Assembly: GCA_003602535.1 (NCBI GenBank)
Contig: QQSA01000021.1
Location: forward strand, 15,924-68,530
Reading direction: 5' to 3'
Length of the DNA: 52,607 nt
From: Candidatus Poseidoniales archaeon
GTDB lineage: Archaea > Thermoplasmatota > Poseidoniia > Poseidoniales > Poseidoniaceae
The translations under genes and the position numbers were made by a program. The notes under the pieces are model-generated. The model was given only the letters and a program-made list of their open reading frames with translations. It made no database searches and had not been told where the DNA came from. The number at the start of each line of letters is the position of its first letter. The stretch's first letter is position 1. This document shows positions 17,738 through 24,824 of the stretch, piece after piece.

Positions 17738-20418
17738 TTTTCTAATCGCTGTAGTAAACCTACAGGTTTTTCATTTTCGAATTCTATATCTTCGATTTCC
17801 CATTCTTCGTCTTCATGTTCTTCTCTTAGCATCATGATGACTGAAGATGTGATGAAAAGAATAGTAATCGCCCACATCAGGAATGGAATCAAATCAAAGT
17901 ATGTGTCAAAATTCGTCCAATAGGTGAAGTAATCTTGATTTTGGACAATTGAACTTTCCATCCTTTCAGCATCATCGTCTTCAATTGTAGATGAGGACTT
18001 TATTTCGAATACCGGGACTAAATCGGACATTCGTGGCTCATTTTTCATGTCGTTTACATTTCTAGAATCAAGATAGAATCTGGTAGTTGAATCACCTGCG
18101 ATAATCAGTCCAGAAATTTGCTCTGACTTAATTTCAATCTCACTGCCCAGATAAATTGGCAATGCACTAGGTGTTGCGTCTAGCATTGAATATGTTTTCA
18201 ATAATTTAGCTTGTATCAATCGGTCAGTAGGTTCAACTGAAGCACTACAGACATCTACAGGTATGCCTTTCACAGTATCTGTGCCGCTACATTTGATATC
18301 GGCAACCGCATATCCTGAAACATCCACTTTGTCATCATCTCCAGTAATAAAACCGCCAGTTGTGCCGGAAATATCCTCTGGAGTTATAAGTCCAAATGTG
18401 TTGTCAAACATCCTGTCATTTCTCCACGATAATTGGCTTGATCCATCTTCTTCAATCAATTCACCTTTGTCGCAGCCTGGTCTTTCACCGGTACAAATTG
18501 TATAATTTGTACCATCTCCATTTTTGACTCCATTTGATCCATAGAAGGTTTTGCTAGACTCAAGTGATGCCCAGCCTACACTCACGTCATCAGGATTACC
18601 AGATTCTACATATGCATTGAATCGGTCATGCCATCCTAACAACCAACTGTTAACCGATTGTGTTAGGTAAGGTTCTACTCCAAAACTATCCGTCAACAAA
18701 TCACCTACAAAATCACCAAAAATCGAGTCGACTACTAGAGTGCGAAGTGCTTTAGCACTATTTTGGTCAATATCATAAGTGGATGCAATCACATCATTTC
18801 CCCATTGCTTAGTATTATTCGGGTCGGAAAATTCAGGAGGAACTTCTCCAGATAATTCTCCATATAGGAACAACATTGCTCCTTGTGTAGTAGTTACTCC
18901 CAATGGACCGTACAAAATCTCTGCAGATTGTTCAGGAGTTAGTGTGATAGGTGGTAAGGAATAGTTCTCTTCCCAAGAACCACCTTGGTTCAGACTATAT
19001 CCTAGGAAACCCCCATTGATTGGGTCATAATTTCCAAAGGTAGTGTTGACAAATTGTTTGGCATTCATAGTACCATTTCCGCCTAAAAGAGCCATCTGGA
19101 TAGATGATGATGATGCCGCCCATCCTGAAGCCCAAGTTCGTATTGAATTATATTGTTCATCATTCATACCAAAAGTGGACATTGCAATACTTGAATCTAG
19201 ATCAAGAAATTCGCTCAATCCGAAACCAGTACCTGCAGAATTTTTTGCTAAAAGTCCAAGTGGATTACTTGTTCCATCTCCATTCATCATCAAATTCATA
19301 CAATCTACGTTGGAGAAATCTACTCCCAATAAATTGTTTAATCTGTTGGCGATATCCTCACTATCTGTAAAAGGAGATCCTCCGCCATTAGATTGAAACT
19401 CTAGTCCGATTGCAATGTATAGTGACCAATCTCTGATTAGGGTTTGAGCATAATTTATCGACATCGTATCTCCGTTTCCATCCCCTGTTGTATCTACCAT
19501 CTCTGATGCGAGATATCCGTATGCTGTTGCCCTCTTTATAGAAGTTGAATTATCCGGGTCATCTTCAATTGCAGATAGAAGAGATTCCGGTTCTCCCATA
19601 GCAATGAAAGCAACCGGTCCTAAATCATCTAATAATGAAATATTGAAGTTGTTGTCTAATGGATGTAAAGATGAATAAAGAGCATCATCCAGGCCTCCAA
19701 GAAAATTTGCTACTGGAAGAATATTACCATCCAATGTATTTGGTAACAATACACTAACTTCACCGGATGCTTCAGCAGTTCCAAGGGCAGCATATCCATA
19801 AGATCCGAAACCAGCACCACCTACTGTATCAACCATAGATTGAATGAATTCAGATGTTGCAACTCCTGCTTGAGTCGTGTTCAAGTCTTGATTCATCATT
19901 CCACTTGCAAATCCAATCTTTGTCAAATCCATTATCCCATTGAATGCATTACCGGTTGCTCCAATCATTTGAGGCCTAAATTGGATATTCAACTGAGTTA
20001 GTTCATCATTACAAGAGTTTTCACTCTCTTCGGAACACTCAAATGTTTTCACTACATTGTAGGTTAAGTGACCTTTTTCACTATCATGTTCAATCAATGT
20101 TTTCTCTGAAGTAATGTCGTAAGTATAAGGCCCCATTTTTTGATATTTAGGCTGTGCTTGATTTTCTAGAACCTGTTGTAGGTTGGTAATTCCCCAGGCA
20201 TAATAATCACGAGTTGTAGTTGACTCCAACCAATCCTCCTCCTGAGTATCACAATCTCCGTCCTTTCCACATATAGTATCTAGAGGGAATGTTTCAAATT
20301 CTTCATTTACGGCTCCCTCAACAGCATTAGTGAAGACCAGTGGCAATAAAGTCAAATTAAGAAATAAACAAGTAAATCCAATTCCGATTAGCAACTTATC
20401 TCGAAAAAGTACCTGCAT
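17734..20418 (-). CDS. CD36/LIMP-2/SR-B-family-like two-pass membrane protein
   Basis: 894 residues from ATG 20418. Topology is one N-terminal helix (LLIGIGFTCLFLNLTLLPLVF), a long outside domain, and one C-terminal helix (LIPFLMWAITILFITSSVIMM) with a short acidic tail, exactly the CD36 plan. Sequence blocks follow the family: YYAWGITNLQQVLENQ then KYQKMGPYTYDITSEKT (CD36 has WIFDVQNPQEV then QRGPYTYRV), SSQLSWRNDRMFDNTFG, TVKGIPVDVC (CD36 NLKGIPVYRF) and TTRFYLDSRNVNDM (CD36 HRTYLDIEPITG). A large insertion of roughly 400 residues lies in the middle. Eukaryotic members carry lipids, lipoproteins or fatty acids through a cavity. The start at 20418 is preferred over TTG 20442 because a box TCTTTTAATT is centred 26 nt upstream. 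Lipid uptake is inferred. Confidence 0.75.
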   Translation of the reverse strand: MQVLFRDKLLIGIGFTCLFLNLTLLPLVFTNAVEGAVNEEFETFPLDTICGKDGDCDTQEEDWLESTTTRDYYAWGITNLQQVLENQAQPKYQKMGPYTYDITSEKTLIEHDSEKGHLTYNVVKTFECSEESENSCNDELTQLNIQFRPQMIGATGNAFNGIMDLTKIGFASGMMNQDLNTTQAGVATSEFIQSMVDTVGGAGFGSYGYAALGTAEASGEVSVLLPNTLDGNILPVANFLGGLDDALYSSLHPLDNNFNISLLDDLGPVAFIAMGEPESLLSAIEDDPDNSTSIKRATAYGYLASEMVDTTGDGNGDTMSINYAQTLIRDWSLYIAIGLEFQSNGGGSPFTDSEDIANRLNNLLGVDFSNVDCMNLMMNGDGTSNPLGLLAKNSAGTGFGLSEFLDLDSSIAMSTFGMNDEQYNSIRTWASGWAASSSSIQMALLGGNGTMNAKQFVNTTFGNYDPINGGFLGYSLNQGGSWEENYSLPPITLTPEQSAEILYGPLGVTTTQGAMLFLYGELSGEVPPEFSDPNNTKQWGNDVIASTYDIDQNSAKALRTLVVDSIFGDFVGDLLTDSFGVEPYLTQSVNSWLLGWHDRFNAYVESGNPDDVSVGWASLESSKTFYGSNGVKNGDGTNYTICTGERPGCDKGELIEEDGSSQLSWRNDRMFDNTFGLITPEDISGTTGGFITGDDDKVDVSGYAVADIKCSGTDTVKGIPVDVCSASVEPTDRLIQAKLLKTYSMLDATPSALPIYLGSEIEIKSEQISGLIIAGDSTTRFYLDSRNVNDMKNEPRMSDLVPVFEIKSSSTIEDDDAERMESSIVQNQDYFTYWTNFDTYFDLIPFLMWAITILFITSSVIMMLREEHEDEEWEIEDIEFENEKPVGLLQRLEN

Positions 20419-20439
20419 GAATTTGAACAAGAGATTCAG

Positions 20440-20450
20440 CAATTAAAAGA
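20440..20450 (-). promoter_or_regulatory. Candidate TATA box of the CD36-like gene
   Basis: The reverse strand reads tcttttaatt centred 26 nt upstream of ATG 20418. It argues for a leaderless transcript and for that ATG over the TTG at 20442. Confidence 0.35.
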
Positions 20451-20525
20451 TTGAGCCGGTATATGTGAGGAATAGACTTAATCACCTTTGCATAATTACT
20501 TATCATAAAATCCTCTGGAGCGAGT

Positions 20526-22682
20526 ATGCGTGCTCAAAGGTTATCAAAAAATTTGGTAATCTTGTTGTTTTTCTTGATGATTCTATTCTCGTCAGCGTTT
20601 TCATCTGGAAGGCAACTAAATTCTTCAATTGCTGATGTCGATGATTTCACGGTATTTGGAAGAAGTATTGATTTCGATTGCTTGAACAACACTTCCTTGG
20701 GAGATTGCGATAACGATTCATTATCCAATATTGAAGAAGATCGTGACGGTGATGGCAATTGGTCGAATGATGACTCAGATGGAGATGGGATTCCAAATTA
20801 TCTTGATGAAGATGATGATAATGATGGCTGGCCAACCTGGATGGAATGTCCAATAAGTCCTGAACAAAGTCATGATGATTGTCCTGGATTTGGTCCAATA
20901 AAGGATTATTTGCATGCGAATTTATACAATTGTGATTTACCATTTGTCCATTTAGCTTATGCTTCTGACCCTTATGAGATGAAATTGTTTGTATTTATCG
21001 AACACAATTCTACGTTGGTTGAGTTATTGCATTTAATTGGAGAAGGAGGCGCTAATTCTGACCGCTCGCATCTTGATGGAAAAATACACTGGATTAACGC
21101 ATCACCATTGCCAGAAAACCGACATCATAGGTCATGGACACCATCAGGTATTGTCGACGAAGGTTCGATAAACACATCGAATGGTTTCTTCAGGGCTGAT
21201 TTTGATACGGATGGTGGATTTGTAGCGCAGCAAAATAATTCACTATTTGTTATGGATACTGAAACTAATCAGTTTGTGAATTTGGGAGAATTAAATCAAT
21301 CTACTGGAGGTGGTGGTGACTTAATTGTTAATCAAAATAATGATCTATTTTTGATATCTCACAAAGGTGAAATATTCTATGTGCCAGATAGTTCTCTAAA
21401 TGCAACATTGATAGGAGATATCTCACATATTGATGGTTTCAATAGCCCTAATCATATCAAAGGTACTACTTTACTTGAAAATGGTTCACTACTGTACAAT
21501 GCAGGTGAAAATATCTACCTAATTGAAGGGCAATGGAATTTAGGTTTTAACGAAACAGGATACCTCACAAATGGAGAAAAATTACAAATTTATCATATTC
21601 ATTCTTCGGCAGATGCTACTACTGGAGGAGACATGGCAAGTTGTCTTATTCCCGAATCAGACCAAGATCTTGATTCTATTCCTGATTATTATGAAGAGAG
21701 GGTTTTCTTAACAAATATTACTAGGAACGATACTGATTTTGATGGTCTTTCAGATGGCGATGAGATTCTGATTCATGGTACAGATCCATTGAAAAACGAT
21801 ACTGACGGGGATGGATGTAGTGATTCGGATGAAATCAATAATTCTAGTACTAGTCCATTAATTCAAGATTCAAATGGCGATGGAGTGTTTGATTGTTTAA
21901 TACAAACCGCATTGAGTTATTCAATTCCAGAAAATATTCTTTGGGATGAAGTAAATGTGGAGTGGTCACCGGAGATTACAGGTCATCAACCCGAAAATTG
22001 GTCCATTTTACCAGAACTACCATCATGGCTCAATTTTGAAGAAGGTATGTTCTCAGGATCTCCTTCGCCTCAATATTTTAATGAAACATTTGTCGTTACA
22101 TGCTATGGAAATGGTGGTAAAGCACAGGCTACAATAAATGTTGAAGTAATAGCTCCGCCACCAGTAATAGAATATCAAGAAAGTAAGCTCAATCATACAA
22201 TTGGAGATAATATAGAGATCAATGTGTCTTCACTCAGAGGTCCAATTGATTCCTGGGAACTATCTGATGATATACCGGGATGGTTGCAATTTGATGATGG
22301 AAATTTCTCTGGAATTGCGGAACAATCAGGGTGGTTAAATTTGACCGTAACAGCCAATGGGATATCAATAACTAATGGAGGTACAGGCTCGAACTCATCT
22401 TCTTCGATTAGTATATTTGTTCAAGATAATATTGATAGCAATGCAGATGATAAGTCAGAAGATGATGATGACGATGATGACGATGTCAGTGAGCCAAGTT
22501 TAGATGTCGATCTGTACACGGGATTGTTCCTCTTCATAATTCTAATTTTGATAATTACATTTGTAACATATCGTTTGACAAGAAGTAAGGAAGAAGACTG
22601 TGATGAAAAAAAGAAAGAAAGCGCTGTTGCAATTGTTGATAATGAAAAAAATTCTTCAGAACAAACAAATGAAGAAGAATAA
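20526..22682 (+). CDS. Membrane-anchored surface protein with Asp-rich repeats and Ig-like domains
   Basis: 718 residues, function unknown. A signal peptide (NLVILLFFLMILFSSAFS) is followed by a short DxDGDG segment (about residues 70-100). Next is a region of about 280 residues of beta-rich repeats (NLGELNQSTGGGGDL, LFLISHKGEIFYV) that may form a propeller. A second DSDGDGxxD segment follows (about 375-450). Two putative-Ig (He_PIG-like) domains with the phrases LPSWLNFEEGMFSGSPSP and IPGWLQFDDGNFSGIA come next. A poly-Asp linker (EDDDDDDDDVSE), one transmembrane helix (LFLFIILILIITFVTY) and a charged tail complete it. Codons are A/T-rich as in its neighbours. Likely an adhesin or binding protein; that is inference. 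Confidence 0.8.
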   Translation: MRAQRLSKNLVILLFFLMILFSSAFSSGRQLNSSIADVDDFTVFGRSIDFDCLNNTSLGDCDNDSLSNIEEDRDGDGNWSNDDSDGDGIPNYLDEDDDNDGWPTWMECPISPEQSHDDCPGFGPIKDYLHANLYNCDLPFVHLAYASDPYEMKLFVFIEHNSTLVELLHLIGEGGANSDRSHLDGKIHWINASPLPENRHHRSWTPSGIVDEGSINTSNGFFRADFDTDGGFVAQQNNSLFVMDTETNQFVNLGELNQSTGGGGDLIVNQNNDLFLISHKGEIFYVPDSSLNATLIGDISHIDGFNSPNHIKGTTLLENGSLLYNAGENIYLIEGQWNLGFNETGYLTNGEKLQIYHIHSSADATTGGDMASCLIPESDQDLDSIPDYYEERVFLTNITRNDTDFDGLSDGDEILIHGTDPLKNDTDGDGCSDSDEINNSSTSPLIQDSNGDGVFDCLIQTALSYSIPENILWDEVNVEWSPEITGHQPENWSILPELPSWLNFEEGMFSGSPSPQYFNETFVVTCYGNGGKAQATINVEVIAPPPVIEYQESKLNHTIGDNIEINVSSLRGPIDSWELSDDIPGWLQFDDGNFSGIAEQSGWLNLTVTANGISITNGGTGSNSSSSISIFVQDNIDSNADDKSEDDDDDDDDVSEPSLDVDLYTGLFLFIILILIITFVTYRLTRSKEEDCDEKKKESAVAIVDNEKNSSEQTNEEE

Positions 22683-22710
22683 CAATGTCTCTCAGCATTA
22701 AGATGCAAAG

Positions 22711-22783
22711 TGGACGCTGGGGGATTTGAACCCCCGGCCTCTTGAGTGCCACTCAAGCGATCTTCCAACTGATCTAAGCGCCC
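22711..22783 (-). tRNA. tRNA-Ala (anticodon GGC)
   Basis: 73-nt cloverleaf on the reverse strand. The acceptor GGGCGCT pairs with AGCGTCC and contains the G3-U70 wobble that identifies alanine tRNA. The anticodon arm CTTGA-GTGGCAC-TCAAG gives anticodon GGC. The T arm is GGGGG-TTCAAAT-CCCCC and the discriminator is A. No CCA is encoded and there is no intron. Confidence 0.96.
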
Positions 22784-22859
22784 AACTAATTGCCTAAGGC
22801 AGCCTGCCCACCTATACTTCTATCATAAGGCTTCTCAATCAGTCCCCTCTGGGGTAAGC

Positions 22860-23348
22860 ATGGACGTAGAGGATGTACTAGCTGAAATACTCCCTCAAAT
22901 CCCTGAAAATGTGTTCACTAAATGGTTGCCAAGCCGTATTTCTCTTATCTGGTTGGAATATGATGATGACAGATTAGGTATGACTAGATTTGAAGAAGGA
23001 TCAGTTGAATTGGTTCGTCGTCGCAAATTATCACTAGACCCAGGAAAAATCACAATTGGATTACATCCTCGACTCAAAGATGAACCAGTTTTACTCAAAC
23101 ATACTTTGGCTCATGAATTAATTCATGCATCTGGAGTGTTAAACCATTCCAACGAGTTGCATGATGCGGTTGAAAAAATTGCCCCTGGAGTTTCAATTTC
23201 AGATTCTCCAATGTTGCAAGAAATGCGAGATGAATATCTTGGTTCGGCGCGTGTAAAATCTTGGGCCTGTTCTTATTGCGGATATGAGTGGAAACGCTCT
23301 ACTGTTCGCAAACCGATGAGATGTCATAAATGTGCTAGACCACTGTAA
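22860..23348 (+). CDS. SprT-like zinc metalloprotease-family protein
   Basis: 162 residues. A metal-binding HExxH motif is present (HTLAHELIHASG, His85-Glu86-His89), with more histidines just downstream (NHSNELHDAVEK). The C-terminal zinc ribbon has two CxxC pairs (WACSYCGYEW and MRCHKCARP). This order of SprT domain then zinc ribbon matches the SprT/Spartan N-terminal core. Eukaryotic Spartan cleaves DNA-protein crosslinks; the bacterial and archaeal proteins are poorly characterised, so substrate and activity are inferred. ATG 22860 follows a short spacer after tRNA-Ala, which is transcribed in the opposite direction. The gene stops 32 nt before tRNA-Arg. Confidence 0.85.
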   Translation: MDVEDVLAEILPQIPENVFTKWLPSRISLIWLEYDDDRLGMTRFEEGSVELVRRRKLSLDPGKITIGLHPRLKDEPVLLKHTLAHELIHASGVLNHSNELHDAVEKIAPGVSISDSPMLQEMRDEYLGSARVKSWACSYCGYEWKRSTVRKPMRCHKCARPL

Positions 23349-23380
23349 GGCTGATAGAGGTGATTCCCTCCCGCCGGGAT

Positions 23381-23454
23381 GGGCGTATGATGTAGTTTGG
23401 ATATCATCTTGGCCTTCTAAGCCGAATACCGGGGTTCAAATCCCCGTACGCCCG
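23381..23454 (+). tRNA. tRNA-Arg (anticodon TCT)
   Basis: 74-nt cloverleaf. The acceptor GGGCGTA pairs with TACGCCC. The anticodon arm TTGGC-CTTCTAA-GCCGA gives anticodon TCT, reading AGA/AGG. The T arm is CGGGG-TTCAAAT-CCCCG and the discriminator is G. No intron and no encoded CCA. A run of five T (23470-23474) about 15 nt downstream may terminate transcription. Confidence 0.95.
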
Positions 23455-23499
23455 CTCTCCAAAATGCACTTTTTGTGATATCATACATGATACTAAATG

Positions 23500-23509
23500 C
23501 TCTATATCA
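23500..23509 (+). promoter_or_regulatory. Candidate TATA box of the pirin gene
   Basis: ctctatatca is centred 26 nt upstream of ATG 23530. It supports that start over the upstream alternative at 23497, which overlaps the box. Confidence 0.45.
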
Positions 23510-23529
23510 TTCATAGGAATCGGATAATT

Positions 23530-24366
23530 ATGTCGGAGCAAAGGTCTGTCAAGTCAATCGTCCCCACGCGTACTGTTCTAGAAGGTGGCGGTTTCAAAGT
23601 TCGAAGACCAGCGGCGATGGGATCATTGATGAGCCCTTTCTTGCTATTAGATGAAATGGGCCCAGTTGATTATGCACCAGGTGAAGCAGTAGGTGCTCCT
23701 TGGCACCCACATCGAGGATTTGAGACAGTAACTTATCTTCTATCTGGAGAGATGGAACATGAAGATAGCCAAGGTTCCAAAGGCCTTCTTACTCCTGGTG
23801 ATGTTCAGTGGATGACTGCTGGCAAAGGAATTATTCATTCTGAGATGCCTACCAAGAAAATGATTGACGAAGGAGGATTAATGCATGGTTTCCAAATTTG
23901 GGTAAACCTCCCTGCTAAGGACAAGATGATGAATCCAAGATATCAAGATCTAACTGCTGCAGATTCCCCAATTGCTGAGAAAGATGGAGTTTGGGCAAGA
24001 GTGGTAGCCGGAGAGTGCCTCGGTGTTGAATCTTCAATCGACACTGTAATTCCAATTACCTATATCCATGTGAAAATGAATCAAGGTTCTGATTTGGAAA
24101 AGTCACTTGACTCGGAATTGAATGGTATGGTGTATGTTTTCAAAGGTGAAATCGAAATTGAAGGGAAGTCGGTTTCAGATGGCTCTCTTGCTTTACTGTC
24201 CAATGGTTCTTCTGTCCAATTTAAAGCAAAATCTGATTCAGAATTTTTGATTCTAGCAGGTCCAGAAATAGGTGAGCCAATAGCTCGTTATGGTCCATTT
24301 GTGATGAATACACGTGAAGAAATTATTCAGGCTATTGAAGACTATCAAAACGGGATTTTGGCTTAA
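23530..24366 (+). CDS. Pirin-family cupin protein
   Basis: 278 residues from ATG 23530 (MSEQRSVKS). Bicupin fold. The metal-binding set of pirins is visible: WHPHRGFETVTYLLSGEMEHED, then MTAGKGIIHSEMP with a further histidine and glutamate. It also has the conserved PFLLLDEMGP start and the GLMHGFQIWVNLP block. Pirins bind Fe and act as quercetinases or redox-responsive regulators; which applies here cannot be told. The in-frame extension upstream (MLYIIHRNRII) is rejected because the TATA box at 23500 overlaps it. Full-length for the family. Confidence 0.9.
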   Translation: MSEQRSVKSIVPTRTVLEGGGFKVRRPAAMGSLMSPFLLLDEMGPVDYAPGEAVGAPWHPHRGFETVTYLLSGEMEHEDSQGSKGLLTPGDVQWMTAGKGIIHSEMPTKKMIDEGGLMHGFQIWVNLPAKDKMMNPRYQDLTAADSPIAEKDGVWARVVAGECLGVESSIDTVIPITYIHVKMNQGSDLEKSLDSELNGMVYVFKGEIEIEGKSVSDGSLALLSNGSSVQFKAKSDSEFLILAGPEIGEPIARYGPFVMNTREEIIQAIEDYQNGILA

Positions 24367-24394
24367 GTTGATTTGTTCTTCCTTTGGGAAGTCC

Positions 24395-24402
24395 TCATAT
24401 AC
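24395..24402 (+). promoter_or_regulatory. Candidate TATA box of the eL41-like gene
   Basis: tcatatac at 24395-24402 lies about 31 nt before ATG 24430. It would give a 5-nt leader at the usual spacing of about 26 nt. Confidence 0.35.
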
Positions 24403-24429
24403 GAAAGGTTGGTCGGCGGACTGTTCACC

Positions 24430-24537
24430 ATGAAGCGAGGTTCCAGAGCGTGGAAGAAGACTGGTAATCAGCGATGGAAGTGGCGCAAGAAAAAGCTACG
24501 CCGTCGTAAGCGTGCTCGCCGACAGGCTAAGCAGTGA
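24430..24537 (+). CDS. Ribosomal protein eL41-like basic microprotein
   Basis: A 35-residue ORF (ATG 24430, TGA 24535-24537) that reads MKRGSRAWKKTGNQ then RWKWRKKKLRRRKRARRQAKQ. The second half matches the pattern of eL41, the tiny Arg/Lys-rich ribosomal protein of eukaryotes and some archaea (AKWRKKRMRRLKRKRRKM type): a Trp then runs of Lys/Arg spaced for one helix. An N-terminal extension of about 10 residues is unusual. It sits 18 nt before tRNA-Trp on the same strand with its own TATA-like box. In the ribosome eL41 is a single helix bridging the two subunits. Codons are GC-richer than its neighbours, as in highly expressed ribosomal genes. Confidence 0.72.
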   Translation: MKRGSRAWKKTGNQRWKWRKKKLRRRKRARRQAKQ

Positions 24538-24603
24538 CGCTGAAGGTTAGAACAGGGGAGTATAGTATAACCTGGTAGTATAGCTGGCTCCAGTTGCACG
24601 GGA

Positions 24604-24653
24604 ATGATGATAGGTAAAGGTCTGAAGATTGTGATGATCAACTGGAAGACTGA
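24604..24653 (+). ncRNA. Box C/D guide RNA inside the tRNA-Trp intron
   Basis: Boxes appear in the right order and spacing: C (ATGATGA, 24604-24610), D' (CTGA, 24622-24625), C' (GTGATGA, 24631-24637) and D (CTGA, 24650-24653). The 12-nt spacer before D contains CAACTGGA (24639-24646), the exact complement of TCCAGTTG at 24589-24596. The fifth nucleotide upstream of box D (G24645) pairs with C34 of the anticodon, so the N+5 rule predicts 2'-O-methylation of C34. This is the modification known from Haloferax tRNA-Trp. The D' guide (TAGGTAAAGGT) has no evident complement in this tRNA. Confidence 0.88.
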
Positions 24654-24663
24654 CCTGTGAAAT

Positions 24664-24699
24664 CCCGCCACCAGCCGTACACACAACACTTAGTGGCGG
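24664..24699 (+). other. Accessory stem-loop in the tRNA-Trp intron
   Basis: CCGCCAC and GTGGCGG form a perfect 7-bp stem downstream of box D, enclosing a loop of about 21 nt. It may hold the 3' splice site of the intron in place. Confidence 0.6.
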
Positions 24700-24824
24700 A
24701 TCAGAAGATACCAGCCGGTCGGGGTTCAAATCCCTGTGCTCCCACCTTTCTGCTAGAATTATTCCTAACCGTTTAACCAACATATTCATGTTTGGTGGAC
24801 ATTTGAAACAAATTAGGGAAGCAT

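Larger units (their letters stand above)
24556..24744 (+). tRNA. tRNA-Trp (anticodon CCA) with 116-nt intron at position 37/38
   Basis: The exons are 24556-24593 and 24710-24744. The acceptor GGGAGTA pairs with TGCTCCC. The anticodon stem GCTGG/CCAGC closes over C32 U33 C34 C35 A36 G37, the intron, then A38. The T arm is CGGGG-TTCAAAT-CCCTG and the discriminator is A. The joined mature tRNA is 73 nt. The intron lies at 24594-24709, the canonical archaeal position. A bulge-helix-bulge can be drawn but is imperfect: one C-A mismatch in the central helix. No CCA is encoded. Confidence 0.93.

Noticed and set aside
22421-22768. Reverse open frame across the end of the 718-residue protein and tRNA-Ala
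   Set aside because: It overlaps a clear tRNA and reads the poly-Asp linker backwards as serine runs.
24468-24789. Two reverse open frames over the eL41-like gene and tRNA-Trp
   Set aside because: Both run through the tRNA exons and the structured intron.
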